A DNA stretch of 12,745 nt, taken from assembly GCA_009787485.1 (NCBI GenBank), contig WQWP01000064.1, positions 1 to 12,745 of the forward strand, read 5' to 3'. Position numbers and translations under genes: made by a program. This DNA is from Lentimicrobiaceae bacterium. GTDB lineage: Bacteria > Bacteroidota > Bacteroidia > Bacteroidales > WCHB1-69. Of the stretch, positions 6,443 through 12,745 are shown one piece after another. Every line of letters begins with the position of its first letter. Position 1 is the first letter of the stretch. The notes under the pieces were generated by a model. That model saw nothing but the letters and a program-made list of their open reading frames with translations, was not told the origin of the DNA and made no database searches.

Positions 6443-9436
6443 TTACTGTTTTATGATTTTTACAAATCTATTATCCATTTTCAAAATATAGATTCCATTT
6501 GATAGATGGGAAATATCAATTGTAGTTATTGGAGATAATTGGGATGTTTGTTCCAAAATCATTTTTCCCATCAAATCAAAAATCTGAATATTTGTTCGCT
6601 TTTGCTCATTACTTGTTACTTGTAATTCTCCGGTTGTTGGGTTCGGGTACACTCTCATTTCTTCCATTTCGTTTTCCGAAACTCCTACACCATCTTCTAT
6701 TTTTATTGTCAATGATTTTGTATCACTTCCGACGCTGTTGGTGGCTTTTACGGTAAAGTTAAAAGTTCCTGCGGTAGTGGGAGTGCCGGTTATGGCGCCG
6801 GTTTCAAAAAGAGTTAATCCGGTTGGCAGGGCGCCATTTGTCATTCCCCATGTTATGGGTGCGGTACCTGATGCAGAAAGGGCTTGATTGTAGATAACGC
6901 CTACTTTTCCATTGGGCAGTGTGGCAGTGGTAATTTTAGGTGGCTCTGCGGTGGTAGTGATCTTTATACTCAAAGCCTTGGTATCAGTTCCATAACTGTT
7001 GGTAGCTTTAACGGTAAAATTAAACGTGCCGGCTGCGGTGGGTGTGCCCATTAAAACGCCATATTCCGAAAGAGTTATTCCGTTTGGCAAATTGCCTGAT
7101 GTTACAACCCAAGTGATGGGTCCAATACCTGTAGCGCTAATAACGGTAGCAGGATACATGGTGCCTACCAAGCCATCGGGAAGTGTTGTGGTTGTAATTA
7201 CCGGCGCGTTTGGCGAAGCATTTATGATAATAGACAATGCTTTTGTATGGGTTCCTGCGCTGTTGGTTGCTTTAAAGGTAATGTTAAAGTTACCGGATTC
7301 TGTTGGGATACCGGATATTTTGCCATTTTCTGCAAGTGTTATACCATTGGGGAGATTACCGCTTTGCACTGTCCATGTCATGGGCGTGCTACCTGTGGCA
7401 GTAAGTTTCTCACTGTAAGGCGCTCCCACCGTACCATTGGGCAGCGATGTGGTGGTGATAGTAGGGGCGAATATGGCAAGATGTGCCGGCATATTTACCG
7501 CAGTGCCAAAACCGGGCAATTTTCCGTTTTGTGTTGTCCATCCGTTGGCACTGGTAAACCGCCCACCCAACGTACCATCTGCATGGATGGCTACAGTGGT
7601 GATGTCGGCGCCGTTATGCTGGTCTAAACCAGGGTTGTTCCAATTCGGCTGACCATCAGGATTTAGCATATTGTCAAAGGCGATATTATTAGACAAGATT
7701 GTATTACTTCCTAGTAAATATCCAACTACTCGCCCACAATATAAATAAGTTCCTGTACAAGATATGCTTGAATTTAATGCAGCACAATTAGAAACACTAC
7801 CTTGATTAACTCCAGCCACACCACTTGCATAAGAAGTCCCAGAGGCATTAGAAGTAATAGCACCTGTAGAATAGCAGTTTGATACCGTGCTATTATTAAC
7901 ATTGGCACCCACTACTCCACCTGTATAAGTACTACCGTTTGTCGAATTTGATTTTATCAATCCTGTGGAATAACAATATTGAACAGTACTGCTAATGCTA
8001 CCGGAATTTTGATTCCATCCTACCACCCCACCTGCAACAGAAGTAGGAACAGTTGAATTAGAATTAACAGAACCTGTAGAATAACAATTCGAAACATTAC
8101 CACCCATGTTATTTCCTACTATCCCACCTACAACAACCATATTGGCAGAAGAAGCTGATGATGTTGAACTTAATGAACAAGCTGAGTGAGAATTTATTAT
8201 GCTCCCTCCACTGTTGAGCCCTACTATACCTCCAGTGTTAACATCATAGGAGGAGTAGGATATAGATGATGAACTTACTGTACCTGATGAATAACAATTT
8301 GATATACTTCCATTAGAGTTTTGTCCTATAATTCCTCCCACATTATTGGTAGAAGTTGTAATTGTAGAAGTTATGTTTACATTCTCTATTCCGAGATTTT
8401 TCACAGTGCTGTTATTTATACTTCCGAATAATCCGACATATTGAAGTGAAGTATTATCAATTTTAAGATTAGTAATTTTTTTATTATTTCCATCAAAATT
8501 TCCTTTGAATGCCTGATTATTTCCAATCGGTATCCACCCTGCACCGGTTTGGTACGCGGAAAGGCTAATGTCATTTCCGAGTTTGTAATGCACACCTGCA
8601 TTAGCATAAGGTGCCGTATTAGTGTTCACGTAGGTAGCCAATTGTGCCAGTCCTGCGGCAGTAGTAATCATATAGGGATCACTTTCCGTGCCGCTGCCGG
8701 TAAAGTCGCCGCCGCCGGAAGAGCTTGTTACTTCAATATCATCGAGCGTAATAAAAAAACCTTCTGTTACAGGAGTGTATGCATTGAAACCGAGATAATA
8801 GGTTCCTGTAGTGGGTACGGTAAAAGTTTGCGTAATCTGAGTCCAATCCGTTAGGCGGTTATTCGTATTATTGTAAAGCACCGGTGCACTTGCCATTCCT
8901 GTGGCGGTATTACTTGTACCCACATGTACTTTTAGATAATCATATTCATTTTCATCCGCATAGCCATACACTACTGCCCAAAATTTAAGTGTGTAAGTGG
9001 TTCCTGCGGTAAGGCTCATGGAAGAGCTAAAGAGCCAAGCATTGCAGGTTGGGTATTGTACATAAGTAACTAATCCTACATATCGCGTACCTCCGTGTGC
9101 AGGTATCCCTATTGATGTGCCGTGATCTAACAAATTACTCGTTGCAAGCCAACCGACAGGAACAGTGGGATCTATTCCTCCTGTTTCATAATTCCAAACG
9201 CCTGTGGCTGTAGTTGACCGTGTCCATCCGGTAGGAAGATTGTTCCCGGTTGTACCTTCAAACCCTTGCTGTAAAATGGTATTATCTAAGGGAGATTTGG
9301 GATGAACAACATCGGAAGCGGTTATAATTGAAGTTGTCATTTGCTTTTTCACTAAATTGTGAAAATTTTGAGCATAGCTTGTGTTTGTAGCCATTAGCAC
9401 TGCCATAATAAAAAATAAGGATAATTTTTTTGTCAT
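6443..9436 (-). CDS. T9SS-secreted adhesin-like protein: jelly-roll, GLUG repeats, three putative Ig domains
   Basis: 997 aa. The signal peptide is residues 1-23 (ends YAQ). Residues about 52-238 form a cleaved-adhesin/choice-of-anchor-J type beta domain (LQQGFEGTTG..LPTGWT ... FFITLDDIEV). After a GGGD linker, residues about 245-330 lead into a GLUG-repeat solenoid with about eight units between 335 and 590, each like GGIVGxNxGGxVSNCYSTGxV. The segment 593-648 carries the PNWN and NGKLPGFGT strings common after GLUG solenoids. Three tandem He_PIG (putative Ig) domains follow at about 658-740, 746-826 and 833-913, each with LPNG..G..Y, PITW, LP.GI.L, G.I.GTPT.AG.FNFTVKATNS. The T9SS sorting domain is 928-997 (VYPNPTTGELQV...NGIYILKM). 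The inferred role is a cell-surface or secreted adhesin; no catalytic site is visible. Confidence 0.93.
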   Translation of the reverse strand: MTKKLSLFFIMAVLMATNTSYAQNFHNLVKKQMTTSIITASDVVHPKSPLDNTILQQGFEGTTGNNLPTGWTRSTTATGVWNYETGGIDPTVPVGWLATSNLLDHGTSIGIPAHGGTRYVGLVTYVQYPTCNAWLFSSSMSLTAGTTYTLKFWAVVYGYADENEYDYLKVHVGTSNTATGMASAPVLYNNTNNRLTDWTQITQTFTVPTTGTYYLGFNAYTPVTEGFFITLDDIEVTSSSGGGDFTGSGTESDPYMITTAAGLAQLATYVNTNTAPYANAGVHYKLGNDISLSAYQTGAGWIPIGNNQAFKGNFDGNNKKITNLKIDNTSLQYVGLFGSINNSTVKNLGIENVNITSTITTSTNNVGGIIGQNSNGSISNCYSSGTVSSSSISYSSYDVNTGGIVGLNSGGSIINSHSACSLSSTSSASSANMVVVGGIVGNNMGGNVSNCYSTGSVNSNSTVPTSVAGGVVGWNQNSGSISSTVQYCYSTGLIKSNSTNGSTYTGGVVGANVNNSTVSNCYSTGAITSNASGTSYASGVAGVNQGSVSNCAALNSSISCTGTYLYCGRVVGYLLGSNTILSNNIAFDNMLNPDGQPNWNNPGLDQHNGADITTVAIHADGTLGGRFTSANGWTTQNGKLPGFGTAVNMPAHLAIFAPTITTTSLPNGTVGAPYSEKLTATGSTPMTWTVQSGNLPNGITLAENGKISGIPTESGNFNITFKATNSAGTHTKALSIIINASPNAPVITTTTLPDGLVGTMYPATVISATGIGPITWVVTSGNLPNGITLSEYGVLMGTPTAAGTFNFTVKATNSYGTDTKALSIKITTTAEPPKITTATLPNGKVGVIYNQALSASGTAPITWGMTNGALPTGLTLFETGAITGTPTTAGTFNFTVKATNSVGSDTKSLTIKIEDGVGVSENEMEEMRVYPNPTTGELQVTSNEQKRTNIQIFDLMGKMILEQTSQLSPITTIDISHLSNGIYILKMDNRFVKIIKQ
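6698..7465 (-). repeat. Coding tandem repeat: three He_PIG domains of about 260 bp
   Basis: Within the 997-aa gene, three consecutive domain copies of roughly 83-88 codons share near-identical strings such as GTFNFTVKATNS (two copies) and NLPNGITL (two copies), with the matching DNA also similar. Such arrays can gain or lose units by homologous recombination; here three units are present. Confidence 0.75.
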
Positions 9437-9517
9437 AGTTCTATTTTTTTGGGGTTAATAATTTGATTTACAATTTTTCAATTTTTGGCAATAAAAAAAC
9501 GTGGTACTTTTTTTATC

Positions 9518-9629
9518 TATTCTTGAGGTCTTCGACTACCTATTTCCAAATAAAGTAAAGTCCACGCTTGGCGTGAACGTTTACTACTCTACTCTTGGAA
9601 ATTTTGAATTTGTCGAAGATTCAAGAATA
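9518..9629. repeat. Long bulged palindrome (about 112 nt)
   Basis: Three nested stems pair. The outer stem is TATTCTTGAGGTCTTCGAC (9518-9536) with GTCGAAGATTCAAGAATA (9612-9629), differing by one gap and one mismatch. The middle stem is ATTTCCAA (9542-9549) with TTGGAAAT (9595-9602), perfect. The inner stem is AGTAAAGTCCACGC (9554-9567) with GCGTGAACGTTTACT (9571-9585), closed by a TTG loop. Internal loops are asymmetric (5/9 and 4/9 nt). It lies about 80 bp upstream of the adhesin start. It could be a miniature inverted-repeat element, a structured leader or small RNA, or a cruciform-forming site. I see no target duplication at its edges. Confidence 0.65.
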
Positions 9630-9898
9630 AGAAATAAAGCAAAAACGCTTTAATTTTTAAGAAACAAAGAACGCTGATTTACAGAGTTGTGTTAGTATTT
9701 AGAGAATAACAGTAAAAAGAAAGTACTGAAGTAAATTGGGCGCGAAATTATAATAAATCTTTTCAAATAGGATTTAGTTGTCAGAAATTAAAACCTATCA
9801 ACATTTTTTTGCACCTTCAACGCGCATTTGGGTGGTTGGGTGGGGGTGGCGGAGTGGTAAAATTATTGCTATTTTTCCCTTTGTCATTCAAAAAAAAA

Positions 9899-9906
9899 TA
9901 TCTTTG
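9899..9906 (+). promoter_or_regulatory. -7 box (TATCTTTG) of toxin-antitoxin promoter
   Basis: TATCTTTG is an exact match to TAnnTTTG and lies 30 bp before the antitoxin ATG. The nearest TTTG upstream (9880-9883) leaves only 15 nt, shorter than usual, so the -33 element is uncertain. Confidence 0.5.
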
Positions 9907-9936
9907 CCGCCGTTATATAATAAAAGATAAAGATAT

Positions 9937-10143
9937 ATGGAAGCAGTCGTTCTAAACACAAATACAGCATTAGATTTAAGACTGATAAGTGCTCTTGCGC
10001 GAGAACTTAATATTGATATGTTTTCTATCAGTCAAGAGGAGCAAGAAGAAATTGAAGATATGAAATTGCTGAGTTTTATGCAAAAAGCAAGAAAAGAGGG
10101 ATTTGCAGATAAAAAAGAAACGTTGTCAAAATTGGGTTTATAA
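9937..10143 (+). CDS. Putative antitoxin of RelE/ParE-type module
   Basis: 68 aa. Assigned mainly by position: it directly precedes, by 11 bp, a RelE/ParE-like toxin gene. It begins with a short strand (EAVVLNTNT), then a helix (LRLISALARELNI) and an acidic segment (SISQEEQEEIEDMKLL), then helices ending KKETLSKLGL. This resembles small Bacteroidota antitoxins that wrap the toxin with a C-terminal helix, and the length is normal for them. No classical helix-turn-helix or ribbon-helix-helix is evident, so whether it also represses its own promoter cannot be told. An exact -7 box lies 30 bp upstream. Confidence 0.65.
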   Translation: MEAVVLNTNTALDLRLISALARELNIDMFSISQEEQEEIEDMKLLSFMQKARKEGFADKKETLSKLGL

Positions 10144-10154
10144 TAGAAAGGATT

Positions 10155-10421
10155 ATGGAAGTAGAGTTTACAAAAACATTTTCCAAACAAATTGATATTC
10201 TTTCTGACGAATCATTGAAATCGCGGATAGCCCAAACTGTGCAAAATGTAATTTTGGCAAGTACATTGCAAGAGATTACTAATCTTAAAAAAATGAAAGG
10301 ATCCCAAACAGCTTATAGAATAAGAATAGGAGATTACCGGATCGGTTTGTTTTTTGAAGAAGGTGTAATTATCTTTGCATATATGGCGCACCGGAAAGAT
10401 ATTTATAATAGGTTTCCATAA
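10155..10421 (+). CDS. RelE/ParE family toxin
   Basis: 88 aa. It shows the RelE/ParE fold order: strand (MEVEFTKTFSKQI), helices (LSDESLKSRIAQTVQNVILAS, then LQEITNLKKMKG), and the sheet core with YRIRIGDYRIGLFFEEGVIIFAYMAHRKDIYNRFP. The R-I-R-x-G-D-Y-R-I string followed by a hydrophobic strand and the AHRKDIY ending are typical of RelE-like mRNA interferases and their relatives. In RelE, basic and aromatic residues of the final strands act on mRNA at the ribosomal A site; the HRKDIY segment is the equivalent here. AAAGGA at 10147-10152 is a usable ribosome binding site. The antitoxin precedes it, giving the usual bicistronic layout. mRNA cleavage versus a ParE-type gyrase action cannot be told apart from sequence. 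Confidence 0.85.
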   Translation: MEVEFTKTFSKQIDILSDESLKSRIAQTVQNVILASTLQEITNLKKMKGSQTAYRIRIGDYRIGLFFEEGVIIFAYMAHRKDIYNRFP

Positions 10422-10459
10422 TTTTCAAATGCGCTCTTCGCAACAATTAAACCTATAAA

Positions 10460-10511
10460 AATGCTAACTTATTTACAATCAATAAAATAACATTATTTTA
10501 GCATTATTTTT
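10460..10511 (+). terminator. Possible intrinsic terminator of toxin-antitoxin operon
   Basis: AATGCTAA (10460-10467) pairs perfectly with TTAGCATT (10498-10505), followed by ATTTTT. It starts 39 bp after the toxin stop. The stem is AT-rich and the loop is about 30 nt, so it is weak by enterobacterial standards. Confidence 0.35.
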
Positions 10512-10669
10512 CCTACCCCAATCGCAGCCCGGCTATTGCGCCCAACACCTAAATATGCGCAAAAATAAAATAATTCACTACATCCATAATTCTCAGCCAA
10601 GAAACCAAATTACCAACAATTGTTTATTGCTTCACAATTTCACTACTTCTGCTACTATCTTTTTTTGAA

Positions 10670-10677
10670 TACTTTTG
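10670..10677 (+). promoter_or_regulatory. -7 box (TACTTTTG) of probable ettA promoter
   Basis: TACTTTTG matches TAnnTTTG exactly and is followed by CAC, like the other boxes in the window. No TTTG at the expected -33 distance was found. Predicted leader about 60 nt. Confidence 0.45.
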
Positions 10678-10707
10678 CACTTTAAAGCTATCCGATACTC
10701 TCAACCC

Positions 10708-10736
10708 TTAAATCTTTAAATTTTAAATCTTTAAAT
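10708..10736 (+). repeat. 14-bp direct repeat in the ettA leader
   Basis: TTAAATCTTTAAAT occurs at 10708-10721 and again at 10723-10736, spaced by one base. It ends 7 bp before the ettA ATG, where a ribosome binding site would lie. It may keep the start region unstructured or be slippage-derived. Confidence 0.6.
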
Positions 10737-10743
10737 CCCTCTT

Positions 10744-12420
10744 ATGCCCGACGACAAAAAAATTATCTTCTCCATGGTAAACGTAAGTAAAACTTATCCA
10801 CCTCAAAAACAAGTATTAAAAAACATTTACCTCTCGTTTTATTACGGCGCTAAAATCGGCGTGTTAGGCTTAAACGGCTCCGGAAAGTCCTCACTCTTAA
10901 AGATTATTGCCGGTGTGGACAAATCGTTTCAGGGAGAGGTGGTCTTCTCGCCCGGCTACACCGTAGGCTACTTGGCGCAAGAGCCCGAAATGGACAACTC
11001 GCTGACTGTGATTGATGTGGTAAAACAAGGCGTGCAAAAAGTAGTGGATATTCTGGCAGAATATGACGCTGTGAATATGAAGTTTATGGAAGAGATGACC
11101 GATGATGAAATGGCGAAATTGATAGACCGCCAAGGCGAATTAACGGAATTGATAGACCAGCACGATGCCTGGGAATTGGACAACAAATTAGAGCGCGCCA
11201 TGGATGCCTTGCGCTGCCCCGATCCGGAAACGCCGGTAAAAAACCTATCGGGAGGCGAACGCCGCCGCGTAGCGTTGTGCCGCTTGCTGCTTTCCGAGCC
11301 CGACATTTTGCTGTTAGACGAGCCAACCAACCACTTAGATGCCGAATCGGTGGAATGGCTGGAAATGCACCTGCAACAATACAAAGGCACGGTAATTGCC
11401 GTAACCCACGACCGCTACTTCTTGGATAACGTAGCCGGCTGGATTTTAGAATTGGATAGAGGAGAGGGTATTCCTTGGCAAGGCAATTATTCTTCGTGGC
11501 TGGAGCAAAAAACACAACGCTTGGCGCAAGAAGAAAAACAGGAATCGAAGCGTATGAAGACGTTAGAGCGTGAGCTGGAGTGGGTGCGCATGTCGCCCAA
11601 AGCACGACAATCGAAAGGGAAAGCCCGTTTGAATGCCTACGATAAATTGTTGAATGAAGATGTAAAAGAGCGCGAAGAAAAATTGCAGATCTTCATCCCG
11701 AACGGACCTCGTTTAGGAACGAATGTAATTGATGTTGTGCACGTTTCAAAAGCATTCGGCGATAAGTTGCTGTTTGAAGATTTAAACTTTTCGCTTCCCC
11801 CTAACGGCATTGTGGGCATTATTGGGCCCAACGGCGCAGGAAAAACCACCTTGTTCCGCTTAATCATGGGCATGGAACAACCCGATGCCGGCGAGTTTAA
11901 AGTAGGCGAAACCGTGCAAGTGGGCTATGTTGACCAACAACACGTGGAGATTGACCCTGAAAAAACGGTATGGGAGGTGGTTTCGGAAGGAAACGAACAA
12001 ATGATGATGGGCGGACGGCTCATTAACTCCCGCGCTTATATCTCCCGCTTCAACTTTGGAGGTCAGGATCAAAACAAAAAATCGGACATACTTTCGGGCG
12101 GAGAGCGCAATCGTTTGCATTTGGCGCTTACCCTCAAATCGGAAGCCAATGTGCTGCTGCTGGACGAGCCGACTAACGATATTGATATTAACACCTTACG
12201 CGCTTTGGAAGAAGGATTGGAGAACTTTGCCGGCTGCGCCGTAATTATCTCGCACGACCGCTGGTTTTTAGACAGGGTTTGTACGCACATTCTGGCTTTT
12301 GAAGGCGACTCGCAGGTTTATTTCTTTGAAGGAAATTATACTGAATATGAGGAAAATAAAAAGAAACGATTGGGCTATGTGGAGCCGAAACGAATACGGT
12401 ATAAGAAGTTGATAAAGTAA
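10744..12420 (+). CDS. ettA: Energy-dependent translational throttle protein EttA (ABC-F)
   Basis: 558 aa, close to the 555 aa of Escherichia coli EttA. It has two ABC ATPase domains in one chain and no membrane segment. The first has Walker A GLNGSGKSS (42-50), signature LSGGERRR (168-175) and Walker B with catalytic Glu193 (LLLDEPTNHLD). The second has GPNGAGKTT (361-369), LSGGERNR (450-457) and Glu475. An 'arm' insertion lies at about 95-140, and the inter-domain linker (about 245-320) carries RMSPKARQSKGKAR, typical of EttA. In E. coli EttA binds the ribosomal E site and gates entry into elongation according to ATP/ADP; the same cytoplasmic role is inferred here. Codon usage is visibly more GC-rich than the accessory genes. 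It is likely monocistronic, with its own promoter box. Two stop codons in a row end the gene. Confidence 0.95.
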   Translation: MPDDKKIIFSMVNVSKTYPPQKQVLKNIYLSFYYGAKIGVLGLNGSGKSSLLKIIAGVDKSFQGEVVFSPGYTVGYLAQEPEMDNSLTVIDVVKQGVQKVVDILAEYDAVNMKFMEEMTDDEMAKLIDRQGELTELIDQHDAWELDNKLERAMDALRCPDPETPVKNLSGGERRRVALCRLLLSEPDILLLDEPTNHLDAESVEWLEMHLQQYKGTVIAVTHDRYFLDNVAGWILELDRGEGIPWQGNYSSWLEQKTQRLAQEEKQESKRMKTLERELEWVRMSPKARQSKGKARLNAYDKLLNEDVKEREEKLQIFIPNGPRLGTNVIDVVHVSKAFGDKLLFEDLNFSLPPNGIVGIIGPNGAGKTTLFRLIMGMEQPDAGEFKVGETVQVGYVDQQHVEIDPEKTVWEVVSEGNEQMMMGGRLINSRAYISRFNFGGQDQNKKSDILSGGERNRLHLALTLKSEANVLLLDEPTNDIDINTLRALEEGLENFAGCAVIISHDRWFLDRVCTHILAFEGDSQVYFFEGNYTEYEENKKKRLGYVEPKRIRYKKLIK

Positions 12421-12466
12421 TAAAGTGAATATTGCAACGTTAATGTCATATCCAAAATCAAATTCT

Positions 12467-12745
12467 ATGAAAAAATTTATTCTAATTATTTTTGCCGCTA
12501 TCCTTATGGCAATGCCCACAATAATTTTCGGGCAACAGGAAACTTCAACCAAAGAAAACACTGAAAAAGAAAAGACTATTTCTTACTCATTCATCAATGA
12601 GTATGGTTTTTATGGAGGTGGAACTTTTGGTGGCGCAGGTATTTTTGTTAACGGAATTCGTTTTAACAAAACTCAGGATATGATCGGTATCGGAATTGGC
12701 TATGAGGCAGATTTTCGCTCATCGCAGAGTATTCCGATCTTTTTC
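12467..12745 (+). CDS. Probable outer-membrane beta-barrel protein, N-terminal part
   Basis: 93 codons from ATG at 12467, open to the window end, so the 3' part is missing. A signal peptide (MKKFILIIFAAILMAMPTIIFGQ, cleaved near residue 22) is followed by a charged linker rich in Glu, Lys and Thr (24-36). Then come alternating, glycine- and aromatic-rich strands (ISYSFINEYGFYGGG, GGAGIFVNGIRF, MIGIGIGYEADF) of the kind found in Bacteroidota outer-membrane beta-barrel proteins. The function is unknown. It starts 46 bp after ettA and might be co-transcribed with it, since no terminator or promoter box is obvious between them. Confidence 0.7.
   Translation, partial: MKKFILIIFAAILMAMPTIIFGQQETSTKENTEKEKTISYSFINEYGFYGGGTFGGAGIFVNGIRFNKTQDMIGIGIGYEADFRSSQSIPIFF

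Larger units (their letters stand above)
9437..9936. other. Divergent intergenic region without a supported gene
   Basis: Separates the adhesin gene (-) from the toxin-antitoxin module (+). I find no convincing open frame. It contains the long palindrome at 9518-9629, then a small AT-rich hairpin TAAAGC/GCTTTA (9635-9652) followed by ATTTTT, a G-rich tract at 9830-9857, and the -7 box of the toxin-antitoxin promoter at 9899-9906. A weaker promoter-like string (TTG at 9779-9781, TTTTTTTG at 9804-9811, then CACC) precedes the G-rich tract. No clear promoter was seen for the adhesin. Confidence 0.6.
10422..10743. other. Intergenic region before ettA
   Basis: 322 nt with no supported gene. It holds the terminator-like hairpin at 10460-10511, a -7 type box at 10670-10677 and a 14-bp direct repeat just before the ettA start. 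The rest is AT-rich without recognisable structure. Confidence 0.6.

Noticed and set aside
6999..7418. Open frame of 139 codons on the + strand opposite the He_PIG repeats
   Set aside because: It mirrors the tandem repeat of the adhesin gene; its apparent repeats come from the antisense of that array.
9841..9870. String resembling the 5' part of a tRNA-Leu/Ser (GGTGGCGGAGTGGTA)
   Set aside because: No matching anticodon stem, T-arm or acceptor stem follows within 80 nt, so it is not a tRNA; a truncated tRNA remnant cannot be shown from this alone.
11084..11605. Long open frame on the - strand within ettA (173 codons), and others at 10968-11390 and 11860-12290
   Set aside because: These are antisense shadows of the well-supported EttA reading frame, with arginine- and serine-rich low-complexity translations and no domain.
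1..12745. rRNA genes, intact tRNA genes, insertion sequence transposase or integrase
   Set aside because: None was recognised on either strand; the cassette idea therefore rests only on the palindromic elements and gene layout.

Overview
This looks like a chromosomal stretch from a member of the Bacteroidota, probably a Chitinophagia/Sphingobacteriia-like or environmental lineage. The evidence is two proteins with type IX secretion (T9SS) C-terminal sorting domains, -7 promoter boxes of the form TAnnTTTG, mostly weak Shine-Dalgarno signals, AT-rich genes, and GLUG/putative-Ig surface protein architecture. The species cannot be told from the sequence.

Layout. At 1-264 is the 3' end of an M16 (insulinase-type) peptidase gene on the + strand. 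Everything from 277 to 9436 is on the - strand. Read in the direction of transcription it runs: a 997-aa T9SS-secreted adhesin-like protein (9436-6443), a small membrane-anchored coiled-coil protein (6407-6051), a DUF4160/DUF2442 gene pair followed by an exported S41 peptidase (5589-3693), a duplicated TM-plus-PH-like membrane protein (3469-2495), and a 640-aa T9SS-secreted vWA protein (2199-277). From 9937 onward the genes are on the + strand: a two-gene toxin-antitoxin module with a RelE/ParE-like toxin, the ABC-F translation factor EttA, and the first 93 codons of an outer-membrane-type protein cut by the window edge.

The least ordinary part is 2290-6050. Three related GC-rich palindromic elements (A about 2296-2490, B about 3518-3675, C about 5699-6045) sit immediately downstream of the accessory genes. 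Each gene or short operon is therefore followed by one element, all in the same orientation. This is the layout of a gene-cassette array with attC-like sites, although the elements do not cleanly match the canonical RYYYAAC...GTTRRRY ends and no integrase is in the window. A mobile or structured Bacteroidota intergenic repeat family is the main alternative. The DUF4160-DUF2442-S41 unit also has a good promoter of its own, as an independent cassette might.

A second unexplained structure is a bulged palindrome of about 112 nt (9518-9629) between the divergent adhesin and toxin-antitoxin genes, where no terminator is needed. Next to it is a G-rich tract in otherwise AT-rich DNA. The adhesin, the vWA protein and the S41 peptidase are all predicted to leave the cytoplasm. 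EttA and the M16 peptidase look like ordinary core-genome neighbours flanking an accessory insert.
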